A stretch of DNA of 10,068 nucleotides from assembly GCA_031276475.1 (NCBI GenBank), contig JAISMZ010000026.1:1-10068 (forward strand). Direction: 5' to 3'. Positions 1 to 5,948 of the stretch are shown here, one piece after another; position 1 is the stretch's first letter, and each line of letters starts with the position of its first letter. Source of the DNA: Coriobacteriales bacterium. Its GTDB lineage: Bacteria; Actinomycetota; Coriobacteriia; Coriobacteriales; UBA8131. The notes under the pieces are model-generated. The model was given only the letters and a program-made list of their open reading frames with translations, did no database searches and was not told where the DNA came from. Made by a program: the position numbers and the translations under genes.

Positions 1-57
1 CTTCCGCTCCCTGTTGCTTCCGACGTAGCAGGTGCTTCGGTACGTAGGACGTTAGAA

Positions 58-232
58 CCGTCCCCACGTCCCTTTTTCTGCCCTCGCCTCAGCAACCGTC
101 CCCGCATCCCTGCCTCCGCCTCAGCCGTCCCCACGTCCCCATTTCTGCTCCCGCCACAGCACCGTCCCCGCCTGTCCCCGCTTCCGCCGCCGCCAAAGCC
201 GTCCCCGCATCCCCATTCTGTCCTCGCCAGTC
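58..232. repeat. Five imperfect tandem copies of a CCGTCCCC-headed unit
   Basis: Five units each begin CCGTCCCC, at 58, 96, 125, 162 and 199. Spacings are 38, 29, 37 and 37 bases. After the head, four units continue with a CRTCCC core (ACGTCCC or GCATCCC); the unit at 162 reads GCCTGTCCCC instead. A pyrimidine-rich tail resembling TTCTGCCCTCGCCTCAGC follows. On the other strand the head reads GGGGACGG, the flavour of other intergenic repeats in this window. The array begins just past the pyrE stop codon, so pyrE transcripts would run into it. I see no T-run terminator in it. Bases 1-57 to its left hold no recognisable gene. Confidence 0.75.
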
Positions 233-820
233 TCACCGAGCGCGAATCTGATCCAGGGGAACTCCCAGCTCCTCGGCGGTAAATATCGGGTCAAAGACGT
301 AGCCGGCTTCCTCAAAGAACTCGCGGGCACCCTGTTGCCTGTCCACCAGAGCGACGACCCGGGTAACCGTGCAGCCCTTCTCCGACTCCACCGCACGTAC
401 CGCGTCCATTATCGAGCCTCCGCTGGTGGCGACATCATCTACAACAACAACCCGTGCGCCATCTGCCAGCGGGCCTTCAATCCGCTTGCCCAGGCCGTGC
501 CCCTTCTGCTCTTTTCTTACGTAGAAGGCCGTCTTTGGCTTCTCAACAAGATGCGACACAGCGGCAACGGCCGAGGCGATGGGGTCGGCACCCATGGTCA
601 GCCCACCGATGGCATCGTATTCGTCACTGGGAATATGCTCAAGCAAATAGCGCGCCGTAAGATAGGCACCGTCTGCCCTGAGCGTGACCAGCTTGCCGTC
701 AAAGTAAAAATTGCTCTTCGCGCCAGAGGCCAGCACCGTCGGCCGAAACACCAGTGCCGACTCTACCAGAGGCCTCAGTTGCTCCCGTATCGTGGCGGCG
801 TCACTTTGTAAGTCAATCAT
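233..820 (-). CDS. pyrE: Orotate phosphoribosyltransferase
   Basis: This cytoplasmic enzyme transfers phosphoribosyl from PRPP to orotate to give orotidine 5'-phosphate, the fifth step of pyrimidine synthesis. The 195-residue product is a normal length for bacterial PyrE. Visible landmarks are the substrate segment SNFYFDGKLVTL (36-47), the flexible catalytic loop RKEQKGHGLGKR (102-113) and the PRPP-binding motif VVVVDDVATSGGS (124-136). The frame stays open upstream to 964, but ATG at 820 is chosen because GGAG (828-831) sits 7 bases before it and the protein then begins where the family does. deoC lies 85 bases upstream on the same strand, so co-transcription is possible, although a candidate internal promoter lies in the gap. 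The identification is firm. Confidence 0.96.
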   Translation of the reverse strand: MIDLQSDAATIREQLRPLVESALVFRPTVLASGAKSNFYFDGKLVTLRADGAYLTARYLLEHIPSDEYDAIGGLTMGADPIASAVAAVSHLVEKPKTAFYVRKEQKGHGLGKRIEGPLADGARVVVVDDVATSGGSIMDAVRAVESEKGCTVTRVVALVDRQQGAREFFEEAGYVFDPIFTAEELGVPLDQIRAR

Positions 821-873
821 CGTTTTTCTCCACAGCTCGTCGCTTTTATCCTCTGCCCGCAGGCTTGCAGGGG

Positions 874-882
874 ATTGTACCA
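874..882 (-). promoter_or_regulatory. Candidate extended -10 promoter for pyrE
   Basis: On the minus strand the deoC-pyrE gap contains TGGTACAAT, an extended -10 element (TGN followed by TACAAT, five of six to consensus). It is about 54 bases before the pyrE start. I see no good -35, which extended -10 promoters can tolerate. If real, it would let pyrE be transcribed independently of deoC. It is a prediction from sequence only. Confidence 0.35.
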
Positions 883-905
883 TAACCGGCCGGGCGCGCC
901 TGGCA

Positions 906-1670
906 TCAGGGCTGGAGGTTGCCGCTTTGAGCAAAGATATCAAACTCGGCAAGGATCTGCACACTTGCGGATAAACCCAGGCGGTTTGCGCCGGCGTCTA
1001 TCATGGTCAGCGCGTCTTTAAGCGTGCGGATGCCGCCGGCGGCCTTCACGCCAACGCTGGCGGGCACGGCTTGGCGCATCAGGGCGACGTCGTGTGGCGT
1101 AGCACCGCCGGAGCCAAAGCCAGTGGAGGTCTTAACAAACTGGGCACCGGCGCTTGCGGCAGCCTTGCAAGCCCAGAGCTTCTCGTCGTCGGTAAGATAG
1201 CAGGCCTCGATGATCACCTTTACGAGCGCGCCCTGGGCGGCACGCACCACGGCGCCGATGTCGGCAGATACCGCGTCTGTATTCCCAGATTTAACCGCGC
1301 CGATGTTTAGCACCATGTCAATTTCCTGCGCGCCGTCGCTCACGGCCCGGGCGGCCTCGAAGGCCTTTACCTCCGTGCGGCTCGCGCCCAGGGGAAAGCC
1401 GACAACGGTGCAGACCTTTACGGTGCCGGCTGCTGGCACGTCGCCGCCCTCCGCCGCCCCGCCCTTCGCCGGAGCAACCAAAGACCCACTCACTGCTCCC
1501 TGCGTCAGCGTCGCACGGGCCAACGAGACATAGCTTGGATTAACGCAGACCGAGGCAGCGCCGATATCCTGGGCCTCCGCACACAGCCGCACGATATCAG
1601 CGTCGGTCGCCGTGGCCTTAAGCAGCGTGTGATCGATCATCTTTGCGAATGCTTCTCTGCTGATCTTCAT
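906..1670 (-). CDS. deoC: Deoxyribose-phosphate aldolase
   Basis: This cytoplasmic enzyme cleaves 2-deoxyribose 5-phosphate to glyceraldehyde 3-phosphate and acetaldehyde in deoxynucleoside catabolism. It is a TIM barrel of 254 residues from ATG 1670. N-terminal IDHTLLKAT (12-20) is the family hallmark. The Schiff-base lysine is K180 in FVKTSTGFGSGGAT, the second active-site lysine is K209 in VKAAGGIRT, and the acidic residue is D118 in EIDMVLNIGAV. ATG 1670 is preferred to upstream ATG 1679 and TTG 1700 because the protein then starts at the usual place, though the ribosome site (ACAGGC) is weak. Residues about 58-83 form a Gly/Ala-rich insertion before VKVCTVVGFPLGAS, where relatives have a short turn. 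pyrE lies downstream on the same strand. Confidence 0.95.
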   Translation of the reverse strand: MKISREAFAKMIDHTLLKATATDADIVRLCAEAQDIGAASVCVNPSYVSLARATLTQGAVSGSLVAPAKGGAAEGGDVPAAGTVKVCTVVGFPLGASRTEVKAFEAARAVSDGAQEIDMVLNIGAVKSGNTDAVSADIGAVVRAAQGALVKVIIEACYLTDDEKLWACKAAASAGAQFVKTSTGFGSGGATPHDVALMRQAVPASVGVKAAGGIRTLKDALTMIDAGANRLGLSASVQILAEFDIFAQSGNLQP

Positions 1671-1736
1671 GCCTGTCATAATACCAGATGGCGCCGGCAA
1701 GGCGAGCAGGGCGGCCTGGCCGTCAAATCGAAGACG

Positions 1737-1799
1737 TGTGACAGGGGGACGTAAAAAGTGTCATGCTTTGCATGACACTTTTTACGTCCCCCTGTCACA
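1737..1799. repeat. Perfect 30-bp inverted repeat with TTT loop
   Basis: The arms 1737-1766 and 1770-1799 are exact reverse complements around the loop TTT (1767-1769). Each arm contains GGGGGACGT next to AAAAAGTGTCATGC. The inner part, AAAAAGTGTCATGC-TTT-GCATGACACTTTTT, has the form of a bidirectional intrinsic terminator: a 9-bp stem flanked by A5 and T5. The complete arms are much longer than a terminator needs, so a REP- or MITE-like palindromic element is the better reading. It lies 66 bases upstream of the deoC start, and there is no obvious target-site duplication at its edges. Confidence 0.85.
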
Positions 1800-1832
1800 T
1801 GACAAGGTCAGGTGGTGAAACGCCTTGGACAT
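1782..1832 (-). pseudogene. 16-codon gene stub, possibly 5' end of an IS30-type transposase
   Basis: On the minus strand AGGAGG (1838-1843) lies 5 bases before ATG 1832, the strongest ribosome binding site in the window. The frame encodes MSKAFHHLTLSCDRGT and then stops inside the inverted repeat at 1737-1799. The first 11 residues are outside the repeat and the last codons come from it. From memory of the family, many IS30-type transposases begin with a lysine/histidine stretch followed by HLTL(S/E)-DR and an isoleucine, so this could be a transposase start cut off when the palindrome arrived. With 11 informative residues that is weak. It could equally be a leader peptide or an unrelated truncated gene. 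Confidence 0.4.
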
Positions 1833-1944
1833 GATATCCTCCTCTCTAGCCTCGCCCAAAGCACTCAGGCAAGCATACCCGTATCTGCGCCCGTTGTGTG
1901 CGCCACAATCAGCTGCAGCACTATCAGCAACCGCCCACACGGCT

Positions 1945-1987
1945 GCTGTGGAAAATCAAATCACCCTACGGTTTGATTTTACACAGC
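1945..1987. repeat. Imperfect 18-bp hairpin
   Basis: GCTGTGGAAAATCAAATC (1945-1962) is complementary to 1970-1987 except for one mismatch and one G-U pair, around the loop ACCCTAC. No T-run follows on the plus strand, so it does not look like a standard terminator. It may be a leader structure, a regulatory site or an old mobile-element end. Confidence 0.6.
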
Positions 1988-2130
1988 CGGACGCAAGGCT
2001 ATTGCGAAGGGGGTTTTCCGAAGGCACCTGGGAGGAGCCGGCACTTCATGTCAGAGTTATCTTTCGGGGGGCAACATGAGAATGGCAATCAACAATTAAG
2101 CACGGTACGCATAGCAACTGATTGAACGAC

Positions 2131-2175
2131 TATAATCCGTTGGGAGTTTCAGTTATACTTAGCCAGAGGATTATA
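2131..2175 (+). promoter_or_regulatory. Candidate -10 and 8-bp inverted repeat upstream of the ABC operon
   Basis: TATAAT at 2131-2136 is a perfect -10 box, but its -35 (CGCATA, 2108-2113) is poor. TATAATCC (2131-2138) recurs inverted as GGATTATA (2168-2175), 29 bases apart, so the candidate -10 lies within one arm of a possible operator or leader stem. Two other -10-like strings, TATACT (2154) and TATAAG (2172), also occur here, so the actual start point is uncertain. Confidence 0.35.
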
Positions 2176-2244
2176 AGCGATTCGGGCTGGCGACAGGGCA
2201 TCGCGACCAGACTCGGCTCCTGAAAGCGATTGGAGAGCGTCTAC

Positions 2245-3072
2245 GTGCGAGCCGCTTTGGACAACGACCGACCCCTATCCACCGTTCCTGGCACCCCTGC
2301 GGCCGCATGTGCGACCGGCACGAACGGCAGCACCGTGCCCACCATCGAATGCGATGACCTGTGTCTGCGCTATTTTCGCGGACGCAGTAACGCGCTGACA
2401 GGCGTAAGCCTGAAAATCCCGCAGGGGGCGCTCTGCGGGCTGCTGGGACGCAACGGCGCGGGCAAGACCTCGCTGATGTCGCTTGTGGCGGGGCTGCGGC
2501 GGCCAAGTGCGGGCAGCGTGCGTGTGTTTGGTGAAGATCCGTGGGAGAACCCCCGCATTGCCCCACAGGTGGCCTTTGTATACCAAAGGAGCGATGCCCA
2601 TGCCGCAATCAACGGCTTCAAGACATGCGATCTGTTGGATAAAGGCGCGCACTTTCGTCCTCAGTGGGACGCGGATCTTGCCCTCCACCTGCTCAAACGC
2701 TTTGATCTGCCGCTTAAAAAAGCCGTGGGCGAGATGAACGCGGAACAGGCTGCGGCTCTGCGCTGCATCATAGGACTGGCATCGCGCACACCGCTGACCC
2801 TCTTTGATGAGGTATACCTTGGCATGGATGCCGTTTCCCGCAAGATGTTCACCGATGAGCTGCTGACTGACTACAGGGCGCACCCCCGTACAATTATATT
2901 CTCGACACACTATATATCTGAGATGGAACGACTGTTCAGCGAGGCGATCATCCTTGATGTCGGAAAAGTTCTGGCGCACGATAACACGGGCGCTCTGTGC
3001 ACGCACGGCAAAACCCTGCAAGACACCTTTATCGGTTTGACGCTTAAGGAGGACGTGACGTATGGCAACTGA
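2245..3072 (+). CDS. ABC transporter ATP-binding protein
   Basis: This is the cytoplasmic ATPase of an ABC exporter-type transporter. I choose GTG 2245 because GGAG (2232-2235) lies 9 bases before it, giving 275 residues; TTG 2230 in the same frame has no ribosome site. Residues 1-30 are a low-complexity Ala/Gly/Thr/Pro leader. The ATPase domain then shows Walker A GRNGAGKT (68-75), the Q-loop glutamine (114), Walker B with LTLFDE (184-189) and the switch histidine in FSTH (222). The signature motif is degenerate: EMNAEQAA stands where LSGGQ is expected, and LFDEV replaces the usual LDEP. The stretch resembling GLASRTPLTLFDEVYLGMD is typical of an actinobacterial subfamily often found beside GntR regulators. 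The gene overlaps the permease gene by 11 bases. The substrate is unknown. Confidence 0.88.
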   Translation: MRAALDNDRPLSTVPGTPAAACATGTNGSTVPTIECDDLCLRYFRGRSNALTGVSLKIPQGALCGLLGRNGAGKTSLMSLVAGLRRPSAGSVRVFGEDPWENPRIAPQVAFVYQRSDAHAAINGFKTCDLLDKGAHFRPQWDADLALHLLKRFDLPLKKAVGEMNAEQAAALRCIIGLASRTPLTLFDEVYLGMDAVSRKMFTDELLTDYRAHPRTIIFSTHYISEMERLFSEAIILDVGKVLAHDNTGALCTHGKTLQDTFIGLTLKEDVTYGN

Positions 3073-3841
3073 GGATCGCTTTGCGTCGGCGCAGGCGGAT
3101 GCCCGAGCGAACATGACCAGCAAAGGCAGTGCCATACGCAATGCGCTCGTCTGGTATATGCGTGTGACAAAAGTGGGTCCGAGCCTGCTCACTCTTCTGG
3201 GAGTTGTGGTGCTCATAATGGTTCTGTTTAACACGGGTTTTGCAACGTTGGCAACTTCCTCTCTGTCCGAACTCGCAAGCTCCTTTCTGCCCGAATTCAC
3301 AATCCCCCCTCCGCCCGAGCCTTTAAGCTATCCTTTAATAATCGCTCTGGGCAACGCCTCGTTTCTGGGGGCCATGGGACTCACCATGCCAATCGGTCTG
3401 GAAAGCGACCTGAGCTTTGGGCTCACTCGTAAACAGCATGCCCTGGCACTGCTGCTGTGCGGCCTTATCCTGGCCGGAGGACTTGCCATCACCAGCGTCC
3501 TTGTGGCGCTGCCCCTCAGCCAGTTCGACCTGGTTCAAAGCAGCCGGTTCCTCCTGCTTTTTTTCTATGACTGCTTCTTTTTCCTGATTGGCTGGCTTGT
3601 CATCATCGCGCGCCAGTACCGCCACTTCCCCATCGCCTCCATCTTTACCGTTGGTGGCATCGCGTTGTACCTGCTTGAGCCCTTATGGAGCAAATGGACT
3701 CTTGGCACCGTTAACTTGGGGCTGCTGGTGATCAACGATACAAACGCTGGCATTCTGAGCCTCGTGGGCATCGTAGTCCTCACCGGCATCCTCGTGCCCA
3801 CCATTATCACTCTCACCTGTCGTACTCCCATAAAAGTCTAG
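3062..3841 (+). CDS. ABC transporter membrane protein, six predicted helices
   Basis: This 259-residue integral membrane protein is probably the permease partner of the ATPase. ATG 3062 lies inside the end of the ATPase gene, with AAGGAGG (3046-3052) 9 bases before it, so the two are almost certainly translated from one message. Hydrophobic segments appear near residues 41-57, 91-112, 126-150, 162-183, 190-208 and 231-250. After a charged cytoplasmic N-terminus of about 38 residues comes a first helix and an outer loop with a proline run (IPPPPEP, 81-87). I recognise no substrate-specific motif. The function is inferred from its partner and topology; export of a peptide, lipid or drug is possible but not shown. 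Confidence 0.8.
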   Translation: MATEDRFASAQADARANMTSKGSAIRNALVWYMRVTKVGPSLLTLLGVVVLIMVLFNTGFATLATSSLSELASSFLPEFTIPPPPEPLSYPLIIALGNASFLGAMGLTMPIGLESDLSFGLTRKQHALALLLCGLILAGGLAITSVLVALPLSQFDLVQSSRFLLLFFYDCFFFLIGWLVIIARQYRHFPIASIFTVGGIALYLLEPLWSKWTLGTVNLGLLVINDTNAGILSLVGIVVLTGILVPTIITLTCRTPIKV

Positions 3842-4010
3842 TGGCAGGGACGGTTCACCCAAAAACGAAATGACTGAGCGCAGGTCCGCATTGGATCAGG
3901 CCACCGACCGATGTGCTTCAGGCGTTGCGTTGGGCGTTTAAAAATCGACGGGATATTTAAACGGCACTTTTATGTGTCATGAACTGGGAAAACGCCAGGA
4001 TTTACCAACA
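3842..4010. other. Intergenic segment with a GGGACGG fragment and a palindrome
   Basis: No gene is apparent. GGGACGGTTC (3847-3856) begins 6 bases past the permease stop and looks like a piece of the same repeat family as the array at 58-232. An AT-rich palindrome, CGTTTAAA (3935-3942) and TTTAAACG (3956-3963), lies further on. TGTGTCATG (3973-3981) is the inverse of CATGACACA (4244-4252) at the start of the next gene. I see no clear terminator for the ABC operon. Confidence 0.5.
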
Positions 4011-4195
4011 GGGACACAAGAGGGACGTACTCTTTTGTGTTCCTCTTTTGTGTTCCGTAAACAGATACCGGCAATTTGCAGGGCAGACCCTCTTGGGGAC
4101 ACAAGAGGGACGTACTCTTTTGTGTTCCCTCTTTTGTGTTCCTCTTTTGTGTTCCGTAAACAGATACCGGCAATTTGCAGGGCAGACCCTCTTGG
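4011..4195. repeat. Tandem duplication of 86 and 100 bp with internal 13-base units
   Basis: Copy 1 spans 4011-4096 and copy 2 spans 4096-4195. They match throughout except for one extra 13-base unit plus a C in copy 2. The unit TCTTTTGTGTTCC occurs twice in copy 1 (4031, 4044) and three times in copy 2 (4116, 4130, 4143). Each copy starts GGGACACAAGAGGGACGTAC. GGGACACAA can pair with TTGTGTTCC of any following unit (nine pairs, one G-U), so alternative hairpins are possible. The shared tail, from GTAAACAG to ACCCTCTTGG, has no T-run. Short frames through this DNA show repeated peptides but no start signals and are not counted as genes. Confidence 0.9.
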
Positions 4196-4221
4196 AGCGG
4201 ACTGAGGCAGTATGGTATCAT
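4192..4221 (+). promoter_or_regulatory. Candidate promoter for the UbiB-like gene
   Basis: TTGGAG (4192-4197) and TATCAT (4216-4221) are separated by 18 bases. The -10 matches five of six consensus bases, and the -35 only the key TTG. The -35 straddles the right edge of the second repeat copy, so the duplication would form part of the promoter. The start codon is 23 bases beyond the -10. Confidence 0.4.
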
Positions 4222-4244
4222 AGCCTGCGGAGGTCGAATCACCC

Positions 4245-5936
4245 ATGACACACTTTGCAAACCTACTGACTATGGCGCGGCTTACCGTTCAGGACAAGAC
4301 CTCGGGCCACCGCGCCCATGAGATCGTACATATTCTCCACAAACATCAGCTGAGCAAAGGCCTGAGCCCGCAAAAACTGAAAGGTACCCTGGAGGATTTG
4401 GGTCCGACCTTTGTTAAGATGGGCCAGATACTGTCAACGCGCTCGGACATGCTGCCCCGGGAGTACTGCACTGAGCTGGCAACGCTGCACGCCCATGTCG
4501 CACCGCTGGACTTCAGCCAGGTCATCGCGGTAATCGAGGAGGCCTACGGGGATTCATGGCAAAGTGTATTCAGCCAGATCAACAAACAGCCCCTGGGCTC
4601 GGCGTCCATCGCCCAGGTGCACAAGGCCAGCCTGCGCCACGGTGGTCAGGTGGTAGCGGTAAAGATACAGCGACCCGGCATCGCCAAAAAAATGGCCGAG
4701 GATCTGATGTTGATGCGTCACGTGCTGGCGACCTACGAGGTATTCAAGGAGCAGGGCGCCACGTTACAGATATTCTCCGAGGTCATAAACGAATTGGAGA
4801 AGACCGCGGCGGACGAGCTTGACTTCGGCGTTGAGCTGAACAACCTGGTAGAGTTTCGACAGTGCAACACCAATGCGGTTATTGCGGGTGCTGCCGGGGG
4901 AACGGTCGCCGTGAGCGCGGGCAGCGGAGATACGGCACGAATCACTTGTCCCACCGTCTATCCCCAATACTCCAAACACAGCATACTGGTTATGGAGTTC
5001 ATCGACGGCATCTTGATAGACGACCTTGACGGCCTGGCTGGAACCAACTGCGATCTGGGGCAGCTGAGTACCGTGCTGACTCACAACTACGTGCACCAGA
5101 TACTGTCCAGCGGCTTTTTTCATGCCGACCCCCATGCGGGCAACATACTGGTGCGCAACGATGCGCTGGTCTGGATCGACCTGGGGATGACCGGACGGCT
5201 CAACGCCAGCGAGCGGGCGCTGTGCCAGGAGCTGTTCGTTGGCATCGCCGCGGGCAGCTCCGAGCGGGTAAAGACCGCCCTGCTCACCCTTTCCAGCACC
5301 ACCGGCCCGGTCAGCCACCCGCAGCTTCTGGCCGCCATCGACGGGATCCTCGCACACTACGCCTCCCGCAGTCTGGGCGAGCTTAACCTCAGCGCCGCGC
5401 TGACCGACCTGCTGGAGATGATCCGCACACAAAACCTGAAGGTGCCCGCGGCATTCACCCTGCTGGCGCGCGGTCTGATCACCTTTGAAGGCGTCATTCA
5501 AGTGATAAACCCGAGCCTGAACGTGGTGGCCGTAATTGGCGAGTATGCCAAAACGAACCTCCGGGATGACTTCAGCCTCTCCAAGATCAAGGAAAATGTG
5601 GAGAAGGCCTCCCTGACCGCACTGGATGCCTCGGAGGCGGCGCTGCGCCTGCCCCGGCAGACCTCCGAGCTTTTGACCATGGCCTCGCGCGGGCAGTTGG
5701 AGGCGACCTTTAACGTTAAGGGCCTGGATGACGTTAAAAAATCGATGGCGCGGCTGATCAACCGTCTGGCGTTATCCCTGATATCAGCGGCGCTGTTCAT
5801 CGGCTCCAGCATACTGTGTGCCACGGACATGAACCCGCAGGCCTTTAACGTCCCGCTGCTGGGTATTTTGGGCTATATGGGCGCCTTCATGCTCAGCATC
5901 TGGGTGATCGTCGGAATCATTCGCAACAAGAGCTGA
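4245..5936 (+). CDS. UbiB/AarF-family (ABC1) atypical kinase-like membrane protein
   Basis: The 563-residue product belongs to the ABC1/UbiB/COQ8 family of protein-kinase-like ATPases, which support isoprenoid-quinone or lipid metabolism at membranes. ATG 4245 follows GGAGGT (4229-4234) by 10 bases. Visible motifs are the family-specific KMGQ (58-61), the nucleotide loop LGSASIAQVHKA (117-128), the VAVK lysine (140), ELDF (191-194), catalytic HADPHAGN with D295, and the metal-binding aspartate in WIDLG (312). Two hydrophobic helices near 508-525 and 535-558 anchor the C-terminus, as is usual. Residues about 206-232 form a Gly/Ala/Ser-rich insertion in the N-lobe. The gene seems to be monocistronic. 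The substrate is unknown; a role in quinone synthesis is family knowledge and is not shown for this host. Confidence 0.92.
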   Translation: MTHFANLLTMARLTVQDKTSGHRAHEIVHILHKHQLSKGLSPQKLKGTLEDLGPTFVKMGQILSTRSDMLPREYCTELATLHAHVAPLDFSQVIAVIEEAYGDSWQSVFSQINKQPLGSASIAQVHKASLRHGGQVVAVKIQRPGIAKKMAEDLMLMRHVLATYEVFKEQGATLQIFSEVINELEKTAADELDFGVELNNLVEFRQCNTNAVIAGAAGGTVAVSAGSGDTARITCPTVYPQYSKHSILVMEFIDGILIDDLDGLAGTNCDLGQLSTVLTHNYVHQILSSGFFHADPHAGNILVRNDALVWIDLGMTGRLNASERALCQELFVGIAAGSSERVKTALLTLSSTTGPVSHPQLLAAIDGILAHYASRSLGELNLSAALTDLLEMIRTQNLKVPAAFTLLARGLITFEGVIQVINPSLNVVAVIGEYAKTNLRDDFSLSKIKENVEKASLTALDASEAALRLPRQTSELLTMASRGQLEATFNVKGLDDVKKSMARLINRLALSLISAALFIGSSILCATDMNPQAFNVPLLGILGYMGAFMLSIWVIVGIIRNKS

Positions 5937-5948
5937 GACGGGCGGGCG

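Larger units (their letters stand above)
1833..2244. other. Gene-free stretch between the repeat and the ABC operon
   Basis: I found no convincing gene in these roughly 400 bases. A plus-strand frame from 1825 to 2079 starts with TTG, lacks a ribosome site, and has no family resemblance. The stretch contains the hairpin at 1945-1987, a small CGCAA/TTGCG stem near 1991-2005, and an AT-rich segment from about 2121 to 2177 that is the likely promoter region for the ABC genes. No GntR-type regulator gene is present, although relatives of this ABC pair often have one just upstream. Confidence 0.6.

Noticed and set aside
58..232. CRISPR-like array
   Set aside because: Only the first 8 to 16 bases of each unit are conserved, the remainder is degenerate repeat and not unique spacer, and no cas genes are present.
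1825..2079. Plus-strand 84-codon frame in the gene-free stretch
   Set aside because: TTG start, no ribosome binding site, no recognisable similarity, and it runs through a hairpin.
1860..2110. Riboswitch upstream of the ABC operon
   Set aside because: I looked for cobalamin, FMN, TPP, SAM and T-box hallmarks and saw none.
2275..3300. Long open frame (341 codons) antisense to the ABC genes
   Set aside because: It covers the ATPase and part of the permease in reverse, has no recognisable domain or ribosome site, and is expected from GC-rich codon bias.
3970..4260. Several 77-96 codon frames through the tandem duplication
   Set aside because: They exist in several frames on both strands because the repeat lacks stops, and they lack credible start signals.
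4764..5501. Long minus-strand frame inside the UbiB-like gene
   Set aside because: It is a shadow of a clearly coding gene whose conserved motifs lie in the plus-strand frame.
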